36,863 nt of DNA from JAAYCI01 sp964370165 (lineage in GTDB: Bacteria > Bacillota > Clostridia > Oscillospirales > Ruminococcaceae): NCBI GenBank assembly GCA_964370165.1, contig CAYJIG010000017.1, forward strand, positions 1-36,863, given 5' to 3'. The notes under the pieces are model-generated. The model ran no database searches. It had not been told where the DNA came from and saw only the letters and a list, made by a program, of their open reading frames with translations. This document shows, one piece after another, positions 26,601 to 33,274 of the stretch. How positions within the stretch are numbered: position 1 is the stretch's first letter; each line of letters opens with the position of its first letter. Both the position numbers and the translations under genes were made by a program.

Positions 26601-26942
26601 GTGCTGGGTGTGGATCTTTTAGATATGGATGACCCCGAAACATGGCTTAGTGAGATAGTAAAAGATGATGGTGGATATGTGAAAGAACTGGATATCGGCG
26701 AAGAAACCATCAGTGGTATGATGTTTTGGCAAGAAATTCTTACAGAAGACGAACAACCGTTGCTACCATCTTTAGCGTTTGAAGTAGATTATAGCGGCGA
26801 AGAGTTTGTGTTTATCTGCTATGGACAAGGCTTTGGATGTGGACTAAGCTTGGTGGGTGCAGAGGGATATGCTCAAAACGGATGGGAATACACAGATATT
26901 TTAGGCCATTATTTTCCTGACACAAAACTAATGACATGGTGA
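23646..26942 (+). CDS. cinA: CinA fused to TM helix, degenerate sortase-B-like domain and SpoIID/LytB-like domain
   Basis: A single 1098-codon frame. Residues 1-410 are a complete CinA: MoaB-like N-domain (GTELLLGDILNTNARFLS, SGGLGPTADDITKE) and the nicotinamide-mononucleotide amidase domain with ESCTGG (S276) and ITGIAGPSGG. A basic linker precedes a membrane helix at about 441-464; positive charges before it predict cytosolic CinA and an outside C-terminus. Residues 487-680 resemble sortase B, with Q569 at the His site, Q660 at the Cys site and R667 kept. An acidic linker spans about 680-835. Residues 840-1095 resemble SpoIID: E866 in the ICQYEV motif, an AVAVAAHSW helix and the YGQGFGCGLSLVGAEGYA ending. 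No well-placed internal ribosome site is seen, so a real fusion is favoured. It follows thiI by 43 bases. CinA is certain, the SpoIID match strong, the sortase match moderate. Confidence 0.85.
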   Translation: MRAEIISVGTELLLGDILNTNARFLSQHLAALGYNVFYQTTVGDNSRRLRELVQAAKLRSDVLIFSGGLGPTADDITKEIVAEVFEDLLVMDIDELVKLEQFFKSRGVEMTENNKKQALVPKLGRKIVNGEGTAPGAFFRRNNKYAFLLPGPPREMQPMFLEQVVPMLEAMQDAAIRSVTLRCFGIGESALEDKIASLLDGENPTAALYAKTGEVHVRITARADTAEQAEVMCDEYAVMFYKALGDLIYATGEDDMATATVNALIQGEYTVATAESCTGGLLGERITAVPGSSAVYGYGAITYANMAKHDMVGVRNDTLRKYGAVSSQVAAEMAFGVAKKGGSDFGIGITGIAGPSGGTPQKPVGLVYIAVSYDKDVYIRKLNVPARSRDYVREISCLHALDMMRRMVLGLPVSNTRQFTKSQLADFERDGAPRSRNRMMLNTALAILGAVIILIALIIGIYSSGNSQPSAPSADTSVSLKSQGLQYGTREYTDAAFELVENAKAENPAMVGFVAMAGQSVEALVAQTFQGTQNALEESLNEAGVRGYPVMAADAPLGDESSNTLVLGQESLLPLVDYQYNDGSATFSTFTFYTDEKEYIYNVIGVYLADDVSDDFSPADTYFDDYSEFLEFVMGVKMRSLYDMDMDALQEDSYMTLAVQDAESDERKMYVCGRLVRSTELPKESEKVPAGGDVLMPDSWYEENNELKPNIQNLYEDNMREYLMSGTTNSYLQLEAGIPQEDAAPLLFSEELLELPVAPPPVEEDISEEEDVQSSSVATAELLGFTENAQNETEIQLLSSVTTDESTQEETEEQEAESVAPSSSEPSTLPDLLPQKPNPNYLTVRMNGELTTLTTERVLARICQYEVGAGDVATIQAVAVAAHSWILNQQGAGNEAPAVVGAQPNDRVLQAVREVTDVIISGDEENPAFTPWYSMAAQATSSSDTVFDVERTYLTTVSSPHEQGQSGWREIVSVDAQLLAQRVDEVLGVDLLDMDDPETWLSEIVKDDGGYVKELDIGEETISGMMFWQEILTEDEQPLLPSLAFEVDYSGEEFVFICYGQGFGCGLSLVGAEGYAQNGWEYTDILGHYFPDTKLMTW

Positions 26943-26999
26943 TTTGTGTATAAGAAAATTTGACAAAATAATTAAAGAAAAGTATAAGGAGAGTTGGGA

Positions 27000-28109
27000 A
27001 TGGAAAAGTCAAAAGTTTATTTTACAGATATGCGATGTCCTGTGGGAACAAGTTTGTTGCACAAGCTGGACAAGCTTATCAGGAAAGCAGGCATAGAAGA
27101 AATTGATTTTGAAAAAAAGTTTGCCGCCATAAAAATTCACTTCGGTGAGCCGGGGAACATGGCGTTTTTACGTCATAATTTTTCTAAAGTAGTGGCAGAT
27201 CGCATCAAAGAGTGTGGCGGTATACCGTTTTTAACAGATTGCAATACATTGTATGTGGGCCGTCGTAAGGACGCCATTGAGCATATCACCTCTGCTTATG
27301 AAAACGGATATACTCCTTTTTCGACAGGATGTCATGTGCTTATTGCTGATGGTCTGAAAGGCACAAATGATGTTGAGGTGCCGATAGAAGGTGGCGAATA
27401 TTGCAAGACTGCTCGTATCGGTGCCGCTGTGATGGATGCTGATATTTTTATTTCGTTGACACATTACAAGGTGCATGAAGAAACCGGCGTGGGCGGTGTT
27501 TTGAAAAATATCGGCATGGGATGTGGAAGCAGAGCCGGTAAAATGCAAATGCATCACGATGGTAAACCTGCGGTTAACCCTGATAAATGTAAGGCTTGCG
27601 GGCTATGTAAGAACTGCTGTGGTCAGGATGCGTTTGAATATGACGACAGCGGCAAAGCTAGAATTATAGAAGATAAATGTGTGGGCTGTGGACGTTGCAT
27701 CGGTATTTGCAACTTTGCCGCTATTGCTAACGTCAGCGGAACAGCCACCGAGATGCTGAACTATAAAATTGTAGAATATACCAAAGCTGTGATAGATAAG
27801 CGTCCGCATTTTCATATTTGTATAGTGAATCAAGTGTCGCCACGCTGTGACTGCCACGGTGGCAACGATGTGGCTCTTGTTCCCGATATTGGCATGTTTG
27901 CATCATTTGACCCTGTAGCTTTGGACGCCGCATGTACCGAAGCGGTAAACAACGCACCCATAATGGCAAACTCAGAGCTTGCCGAGGTAGAGCATGTTCA
28001 TGAAGATCATATCACCGATGTACATCCCATTGTACGCTGGAAAGCGCTGATGGAACACGGCGAAAAAATAGGGCTTGGTACCACTGATTATGAATTAATC
28101 ACCATATAA
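27000..28109 (+). CDS. DUF362 protein with two 4Fe-4S ferredoxin motifs
   Basis: A 369-residue cytosolic protein of the DUF362 family. The DUF362 core (FTDMRCPVGTSLLHK through THYKVHEETGVGGVLKNIGMG) is followed by two ferredoxin cysteine clusters: CKACGLCKNCC starting at C197 and CVGCGRCIGIC starting at C227. A second part of DUF362 then follows. A role in electron transfer or metal handling is likely, but the reaction is unknown. The ATG at 27000 has AAGGAG 8 bases upstream; the in-frame TTG at 26994 has none. It probably forms its own transcription unit, closed by the hairpin at 28255. Confidence 0.9.
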   Translation: MEKSKVYFTDMRCPVGTSLLHKLDKLIRKAGIEEIDFEKKFAAIKIHFGEPGNMAFLRHNFSKVVADRIKECGGIPFLTDCNTLYVGRRKDAIEHITSAYENGYTPFSTGCHVLIADGLKGTNDVEVPIEGGEYCKTARIGAAVMDADIFISLTHYKVHEETGVGGVLKNIGMGCGSRAGKMQMHHDGKPAVNPDKCKACGLCKNCCGQDAFEYDDSGKARIIEDKCVGCGRCIGICNFAAIANVSGTATEMLNYKIVEYTKAVIDKRPHFHICIVNQVSPRCDCHGGNDVALVPDIGMFASFDPVALDAACTEAVNNAPIMANSELAEVEHVHEDHITDVHPIVRWKALMEHGEKIGLGTTDYELITI

Positions 28110-28254
28110 ATTGCTAATATGAAAACCCTGCAAGATATTTGTTGTGAGGATTTTATGCGTAAAGTAAATTTGAGCAGATTTTTTTTCACAGTGGATTTTG
28201 CCGCAAATTGGAATGTGTGGCAAGGTATTGTTTCTGTGCGCGGGTAAAGAAATG

Positions 28255-28297
28255 AACAAAGGAGCAACGCTGTTTGGTGTATTGCTCCTTTGTTTTA
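28255..28297 (+). terminator. Terminator after DUF362 gene
   Basis: A 13-bp perfect stem AACAAAGGAGCAA (28255-28267) with TTGCTCCTTTGTT (28282-28294) around a 14-base loop, followed by a T-rich run. Confidence 0.85.
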
Positions 28298-28334
28298 TTA
28301 ATAAGCCGAAATCATATAAAAAAGGTGGGATAAT

Positions 28335-29762
28335 ATGGGAAAAGATACTTTTCAATATGACATTGCTGTGATTGGTGCAGGTAGTGGCGGGCTGGTAGTA
28401 GCTTCTGCGGCAGCTGGTATGGGTGCACGTGCTCTTTTGGTGGAAAGCCGGAAAATGGGTGGCGATTGTCTGAACTATGGCTGTGTTCCCAGTAAGACTT
28501 TTTTGAAATCGGCACATTTAGCACATAAGATGAAAACGGCTACAGAGTATGGCATACATAATGTGAGCTTTGATGTGTCTATGCAGGACATAATGAAAAG
28601 AGTGTCTGATGTTATTGCGGAGATAGAGCCTCATGACTCGAAAGAACGCTTCGAGTCACTGGGTGTCACGGTGGTGATGGGATTTGGCAAGCTGGTAGAG
28701 GCCCACACAATAGATGTGGACGGTACGATATACACTGCTAAAAAAATAGTGATTGCCACAGGTTCGACAGCCTTTATACCACCCATAAAAGGCCTTGATA
28801 CGGTAAAGTATTACACAAACGAGAGTGTTTTCGAGCTGGATACATTGCCAAAGCGCATGGTGGTGCTGGGTGCAGGGCCTATAGGCCTTGAGCTGGGCCA
28901 AGGTTTTGCGCATTTGGGCAGTGAAGTGCATATGGTGACAAGGGACGATAAGATATTTTCAAAAGACGAGCCGGAAGCGTTTCCGATAATGGCACAGGCG
29001 ATGGAAAACGACGGTGTGAAGATTTATACAAAAAGTGAAATAAAAGAAGTGCTGGAAAAAGACGGACAAACAGCGGTGGTGATATCTGCCGAGGATGGCG
29101 AAAAAGAGCTGTTGTGTGATGTGCTTTTGGTGGCGCTTGGGCGCAGGCCGAACACCGACAACATGAACCTTGAAAATATAGGCATAGCCATAAACAAGCG
29201 TGGGTTTATAGAAGTGAATGAATACTTGCAAACAACGGTGGATAACATATACGCATGTGGAGATGTTCGCGGCAAGTTCCTTTTCACTCATTCGGCGGGG
29301 TATGAGGCGTCTATGGTGGTGCGAAACGCTTTGGTGGCGCCAAAGTTCAAAACATCATATCACAACATTGCATGGACTACGTACACTATGCCGGAAGTGG
29401 CCCAGGTGGGCCTGTTAGAAGCTCAAGCTAAAGAACAAGGCGTGCATGGATATACATATATCCTGCCGATATCAAATAACGACAGGGCAAAAGCCGACGA
29501 TGACAGGCAAGGGTATGTGAAGGTAGTGCTGGACAAAAAATCTCGTGTTATCGGTGCAGGCATAGTGTCGGAAAAAGCAGGGGATTTGTTGCCGGTGTTG
29601 TCACTTTTGGTAACTAAGCGAATGAAGATAGGCGGCGTTATGTCGGTGATATATCAATATCCCGTACAAGGTGAAATAGTGAAGTCGGTAGCGCTGGAAC
29701 ATTTCAAACAAACAGCTAAAGCGTGGCAAAAAGCATTGCTTAAAAAAATAGTAAGAAGATAA
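28335..29762 (+). CDS. Lpd/mercuric-reductase-like flavoprotein disulfide oxidoreductase
   Basis: A 475-residue FAD- and NAD(P)H-dependent enzyme of the pyridine-nucleotide disulfide reductase class I family. The FAD site is GAGSGG at residues 14-19, and the redox pair is C45/C50 in GGDCLNYGCVPSK. The NAD(P) site is VLGAGPIGLELGQ, and the second FAD motif is YACGDV. The C-terminal dimerization domain lacks the classical His-Pro-Thr-Glu active site of lipoamide dehydrogenase, with IYQYPVQGE at that place. It is therefore neither a typical Lpd nor a MerA (no N-terminal metal-binding domain). It leads an operon with a lipid enzyme and a VTT membrane protein. Confidence 0.9.
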   Translation: MGKDTFQYDIAVIGAGSGGLVVASAAAGMGARALLVESRKMGGDCLNYGCVPSKTFLKSAHLAHKMKTATEYGIHNVSFDVSMQDIMKRVSDVIAEIEPHDSKERFESLGVTVVMGFGKLVEAHTIDVDGTIYTAKKIVIATGSTAFIPPIKGLDTVKYYTNESVFELDTLPKRMVVLGAGPIGLELGQGFAHLGSEVHMVTRDDKIFSKDEPEAFPIMAQAMENDGVKIYTKSEIKEVLEKDGQTAVVISAEDGEKELLCDVLLVALGRRPNTDNMNLENIGIAINKRGFIEVNEYLQTTVDNIYACGDVRGKFLFTHSAGYEASMVVRNALVAPKFKTSYHNIAWTTYTMPEVAQVGLLEAQAKEQGVHGYTYILPISNNDRAKADDDRQGYVKVVLDKKSRVIGAGIVSEKAGDLLPVLSLLVTKRMKIGGVMSVIYQYPVQGEIVKSVALEHFKQTAKAWQKALLKKIVRR

Positions 29763-29774
29763 GTGGAGGAAAAT

Positions 29775-30374
29775 ATGATTGACACAAGAGGAAGGGGTAG
29801 TATTCAGTCAAGCATGGACAAACTGGTGGTGACAACAAAGCTTTCTAAGCTGCATCCAAACACCATCACAGCTATTGCGTTTGTTGTGGGTGTGGTATCT
29901 GCGGCGTTTTTGGCAAACGGTCACTCGTTTATAGCGCTTATACTTTTGTGGATTTCGGGGCTTTTTGATGTGCTGGACGGCACCGTGGCAAGAATAACGG
30001 GTAAAAGCTCTAAGCTGGGCGCTTACTTAGATCTTGTGTTTGACAGAATGGTGGAAGCTGCCATTATTATGGGTTTTTATTTTTTCTTGCCACACAATGC
30101 GCTGGCATATCTTTTGTTTTTTGTGAGCGTGCTGTTTAACTTTACTACATTTATGGTGGCGGGCTCACTTTTCAAAAATGAAGGCAAAAAAAGTATGCAC
30201 TATGACATAGGCATAGTGGAGCGAACAGAAACGTTTATTGCATTCAGCTTGATGATGTTGATAACAGACTACGCATTTTTAATCTTGACTATTTTCAATG
30301 CACTAACATTTATCACAGGCGTGATACGTATGTATAAAATCATCAGACATGAGCAGAAAGCAGGGAAAACATGA
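29775..30374 (+). CDS. CDP-alcohol phosphatidyltransferase family protein
   Basis: A 199-residue membrane enzyme of the CDP-OH-P transferase family, moving a phosphatidyl-type group from a CDP-linked lipid to an alcohol. The family motif is complete: D65, D68-G69, A72-R73, G82, D86 and D90. Several hydrophobic helices follow. The acceptor alcohol (glycerol phosphate, inositol phosphate or other) cannot be told. GTGGAGGA lies five bases before the ATG at 29775; the longer in-frame GTG start would be inside that site. Its stop overlaps the next gene by four bases. Confidence 0.9.
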   Translation: MIDTRGRGSIQSSMDKLVVTTKLSKLHPNTITAIAFVVGVVSAAFLANGHSFIALILLWISGLFDVLDGTVARITGKSSKLGAYLDLVFDRMVEAAIIMGFYFFLPHNALAYLLFFVSVLFNFTTFMVAGSLFKNEGKKSMHYDIGIVERTETFIAFSLMMLITDYAFLILTIFNALTFITGVIRMYKIIRHEQKAGKT

Positions 30375-31045
30375 AGAAAAAGATATTGATAATCGTGGTC
30401 GCACTTGCTGCTGTGGTGGCGGTGTTTTTGCTGAGGTCATATATTCCAATACAAGAAATTTTGGACTTTTTAGAGTCTATTGGCGATAACCCGTATGCGT
30501 TTATTATATATATATTTGTATATGCCATTGCTGTGACGTTTGCCTTGCCGGCGTCGGCGTTTACGCTTTTAGCACCTACTATTTTTGGGTTTTGGCAGGG
30601 GCTTTTAGTGGTGGTTATTGCATCAAACATTGGATGTCACCTGTCTTATGGTATAGCAAAACTGTTGGGTAAAGATGTTATTTTGAAATATGTAAAATCG
30701 GGCTCGTTCATAGATAAAGCCACACAAAAAGCGCAGAAAAACGGATTTGTTTTTATGATGTATGTTCGCTTGATTCCGTTGTTTCCGTTTGCCGCGGTAA
30801 ACTATCTGTCGGGCATAATCGGTATTAAATATCACCATTATGCTTTGGCTACTTTTTTCGGCATGCTACCGGGTAGCACAGTTTATGTGTATTTTGGATA
30901 CACCGCCAGCAACGTAAGCGAAAATCCGCTGGGCCTTGTGGTGTCTATTTCGGTTTTAGTGGTGTTCACAGTGGTGGTGACATTGATTTCAAAGAGTAAA
31001 AATAAAAAAGAAGAAATTGAGGAAAGAGTCACAGAAGAAAAGTGA
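30371..31045 (+). CDS. TVP38/TMEM64 (VTT domain) membrane protein
   Basis: A 224-residue protein with an N-terminal membrane helix, a central VTT/SNARE-associated domain and a basic/acidic soluble tail. The domain shows FALPASAFTLLAPTIFGFWQG, then the YVRLIPLFPFAAVNYLSG motif and FFGMLPGSTVYVYFGY. The last two are diagnostic for TVP38. VTT proteins are linked to lipid scrambling or flipping. Overlap with the CDP-alcohol transferase gene (ATGA) points to a joint function. Confidence 0.92.
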   Translation: MKKKILIIVVALAAVVAVFLLRSYIPIQEILDFLESIGDNPYAFIIYIFVYAIAVTFALPASAFTLLAPTIFGFWQGLLVVVIASNIGCHLSYGIAKLLGKDVILKYVKSGSFIDKATQKAQKNGFVFMMYVRLIPLFPFAAVNYLSGIIGIKYHHYALATFFGMLPGSTVYVYFGYTASNVSENPLGLVVSISVLVVFTVVVTLISKSKNKKEEIEERVTEEK

Positions 31046-31092
31046 AAGATATAACCCGATAAAAATAAGTATGCTTTGTGTGATAAAAAGTG

Positions 31093-31098
31093 TATAAT
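31093..31098 (+). promoter_or_regulatory. Putative -10 element for deoD
   Basis: A perfect TATAAT sits 33 bases before the deoD ATG. No convincing -35 box is found at the right distance, so this call is tentative. Confidence 0.45.
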
Positions 31099-31131
31099 AA
31101 AAAAACAATGAACACAGAGGAGGGTTTTGTT

Positions 31132-31833
31132 ATGTCTACACCGCATATTGGGGCTGAAAATGGAGAGATAGCCAAAACAGTTTTGATGCCGGGTGACCCT
31201 AAAAGGGCGAAGTTTGTGGCTGAAACTTTTTTTGAAAACATAAAACAAGTGACGGATATACGTGGCATGTTGGGCTTCACCGGCACATATAAAGGAAAAC
31301 CTGTGTCTGTGATGGGCAGTGGCATGGGTATGCCGTCTATAGGCATTTATTCGTATGAGCTATACACGCAATATGACGTGGAAGAAATTATTCGCATAGG
31401 CTCTTGTGGCGCATATGACGAAAAACTAAAGTTGTTTGATGTGCTGATTACCACCGAGTCTTACAGCCACTCAAGCTATGCTAAAGAGCAAAATGGGTGC
31501 GATGATAAAATAATGCTACCCAGCAAAGAACTGGTACAACGCTTGCATGAAAGTGCAAAGGCGCTGAATATACCTTTAATAGAAAGTCGAATTCATTCAT
31601 CAGATGTTTTTTACACAAACGAGCCTATTTGGCAGCACTATTTAAAAGAGTATGGATGCCAGGCAGTAGAGATGGAGAGTTTCGCGCTGTTTCATAACGC
31701 AAACGTATGCGGCAAAAAAGCAGCGTGTGTGCTTACGGTGTCGGACTCATTGTCGCTACACCAAGAAACAACGCCAGAGCAGCGAGAAAAAAGCTTTACT
31801 CAAATGATGGAAGTGGCGCTGGGAGCACTTTAA
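31132..31833 (+). CDS. deoD: Purine-nucleoside phosphorylase, DeoD type
   Basis: A 233-residue cytosolic enzyme splitting purine nucleosides with phosphate for salvage. It has the expected order of motifs: VLMPGDPKRAKFVAE near the N-terminus, GSGMGMPSIGIYSYEL, IRIGSCGAY (phosphate-binding loop), AVEMESFALF (nucleoside-binding, with the EME ribose contact) and LTVSDSL with the catalytic Asp. The ATG at 31132 is chosen from GAGGAGGG seven bases upstream; two further upstream in-frame ATGs lack such a site. Length matches E. coli DeoD (about 239). Confidence 0.95.
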   Translation: MSTPHIGAENGEIAKTVLMPGDPKRAKFVAETFFENIKQVTDIRGMLGFTGTYKGKPVSVMGSGMGMPSIGIYSYELYTQYDVEEIIRIGSCGAYDEKLKLFDVLITTESYSHSSYAKEQNGCDDKIMLPSKELVQRLHESAKALNIPLIESRIHSSDVFYTNEPIWQHYLKEYGCQAVEMESFALFHNANVCGKKAACVLTVSDSLSLHQETTPEQREKSFTQMMEVALGAL

Positions 31834-31897
31834 TATAACAAAAATATGTATAGATTTTTACAAAAAGAAAAAACTCACACAAGAAAGATAAAAGTAG

Positions 31898-31926
31898 TTG
31901 ACATACACAATAAAACAAAGTACAAT
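31898..31926 (+). promoter_or_regulatory. Sigma-A promoter of the str operon
   Basis: TTGACA (31898-31903) and TACAAT (31921-31926) are separated by 17 bp. The transcript would carry a leader of about 125 bases before rpsL, with small hairpins at 31936-31948 (GCCC/GGGC) and 31952-31978 (TGTTTTC/GAAAACA). Confidence 0.85.
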
Positions 31927-32056
31927 ATAGACGTTGCCCAAAAAGGGCGATTGTTTTCGTGCAGTTTTATAGAAAACACATGCGCGGATTTTTCATTGAT
32001 GTTTAGTCGGTTTTCGGCTTTACATATATAAAAATTTCAAAGAAGGGAGGAAAAAC

Positions 32057-32473
32057 ATGCCAACATTTAACCAACTTGTTCGTAAAGGTCGCGAGGTACA
32101 AGAGAAAAAGAGCACAGCGCCGGCACTGGGTAAAGGGTATAACAGCCATATTAAGCAATATACCAACCAAAACAGCCCACAAAAACGTGGTGTTTGCACA
32201 GCAGTGCGTACCATGACACCGAAAAAGCCTAACTCTGCGCTTCGTAAAGTGGCTCGTGTGCGTTTGTCGAACAACATCGAGGTTTCCAGCTACATCCCTG
32301 GTGTGGGTCACAACCTGCAAGAGCATAGCGTGGTTTTGATTCGTGGCGGTCGTGTAAAAGACTTGCCCGGTGTACGTTATCACATCATCCGTGGTACATT
32401 GGATACTCAAGGTGTTAATGGTCGTGCACAAAGTCGTAGTAAATACGGCACAAAACGTCCAAAGAAAAGCTAA
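32057..32473 (+). CDS. rpsL: 30S ribosomal protein S12
   Basis: A 138-residue S12, the length usual in Firmicutes, with the decoding-centre motif MTPKKPNSALRKVARVRL and the second loop RVKDLPGVRYHIIRG. The lysines where streptomycin-resistance mutations occur are wild-type in form. GGGAGG precedes the ATG. It is the first gene of the str operon, and its stop codon is in the centre of a 17-bp palindrome (32464-32480). Confidence 0.98.
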   Translation: MPTFNQLVRKGREVQEKKSTAPALGKGYNSHIKQYTNQNSPQKRGVCTAVRTMTPKKPNSALRKVARVRLSNNIEVSSYIPGVGHNLQEHSVVLIRGGRVKDLPGVRYHIIRGTLDTQGVNGRAQSRSKYGTKRPKKS

Positions 32474-32674
32474 GCTTTTCACAGTAAAAGAGAATTTTGC
32501 CCATTTGAGGGTTTACATATATATTATGTTCCCTTTTGTGGCAACACGGCTTATTCATCGCCGTGTAAAACACGAAGACAGATTGTTTTCGAGTACCGAT
32601 GAATTCATTGCAAAAGCGGTGGCAAGGCAGCGACTTTGCAAAAGCTTTTAATTATAATGAAGGAGGGAAGAGCG
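32474..32674 (+). other. rpsL-rpsG intercistronic region with hairpin
   Basis: Two hundred bases without a gene. A 7-bp hairpin ACACGGC (32544-32550) with GCCGTGT (32560-32566) and a 10-bp direct repeat TTGCAAAAGC (32608-32617, 32636-32645) are seen. A weak promoter may be present: TTGCCC 32497-32502, 17 bp, TATATT 32520-32525. In E. coli this same spacer binds S7 for autoregulation; whether this one does is unknown. Confidence 0.5.
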
Positions 32675-33145
32675 ATGCCAAGAAGAGGGAACGTACCAAA
32701 ACGGGTACCACTAGTTGACCCCGTATATAATTCCCAACTGGTCACGCGTCTTATCAACAGCATCATGCTAGACGGCAAAAAGGGTGTAGCCCAACGCATT
32801 GTCTATGATGCATTTGAAATCGTACGTGAAAAAACAGGCAATGAGCCACTAGAGATGTTTGAAAAAGCATTGGAAAATATCATGCCCAGCCTGGAGGTTA
32901 AAGCCAGACGTGTAGGTGGTAGTACATACCAAGTGCCGCTGGAAGTGCGCCCAGAGCGCCGTGTTACCTTGGGTCTGCGTTGGCTAACAGGATATTCTCG
33001 TGCAAGAAACGAGCGTAAAATGAGCCAGCGTTTAGCCGCAGAAATTATGGACGCGGTGAACGGTACCGGTAGTGCTGTGAAGAAACGTGAAGACACACAC
33101 AAAATGGCCGACGCCAACAAAGCGTTTGCCCATTACCGCTACTAA
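32675..33145 (+). CDS. rpsG: 30S ribosomal protein S7
   Basis: A 156-residue S7, exactly the usual bacterial length, with MPRRGNVPKRVPLVDPVYNS at the start. The rRNA-binding segment ARRVGGSTYQVPLEVRPERR follows, and the conserved ALRWL-like LGLRWLTGYSRARNE and the C-terminal NKAFAHYRY are present. AAGGAGGG lies before the ATG at 32675. The frame is open a little further upstream, but that part does not match S7. S7 nucleates assembly of the 30S head. Confidence 0.98.
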   Translation: MPRRGNVPKRVPLVDPVYNSQLVTRLINSIMLDGKKGVAQRIVYDAFEIVREKTGNEPLEMFEKALENIMPSLEVKARRVGGSTYQVPLEVRPERRVTLGLRWLTGYSRARNERKMSQRLAAEIMDAVNGTGSAVKKREDTHKMADANKAFAHYRY

Positions 33146-33201
33146 GTTGCTAGTAGAGCGGCGTTATTGCTTCGGCAGAGTCGCTTAAAGGAAACGAGGG
33201 C

Positions 33202-33230
33202 ACACAGCGCAGAAACACTATGCGCTGTGT
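33202..33230 (+). other. Strong hairpin between rpsG and fusA
   Basis: A perfect 10-bp stem ACACAGCGCA (33202-33211) with TGCGCTGTGT (33221-33230) around a 9-base loop in the 129-base spacer. There is no T run, so a terminator is unlikely. It may be an RNA-stability or regulatory structure. Confidence 0.6.
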
Positions 33231-33274
33231 TGCTACGAACAAAAGCAGGAACTGATAAAAAGATTGGAGACATT

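Noticed and set aside
24960..26942. Separate gene starting at ATG 24960 for the sortase/SpoIID part
   Set aside because: No Shine-Dalgarno sequence lies at proper spacing and the frame is continuous with CinA, though independent translation cannot be fully excluded.
31846..32031. A 61-codon plus-strand frame before rpsL
   Set aside because: It contains the str promoter (31898-31926), has no ribosome binding site and resembles no family.
33167..33274. N-terminal extension of EF-G
   Set aside because: It includes the rpsG-fusA hairpin and has no similarity to EF-G, whose normal N-terminus starts at 33275.
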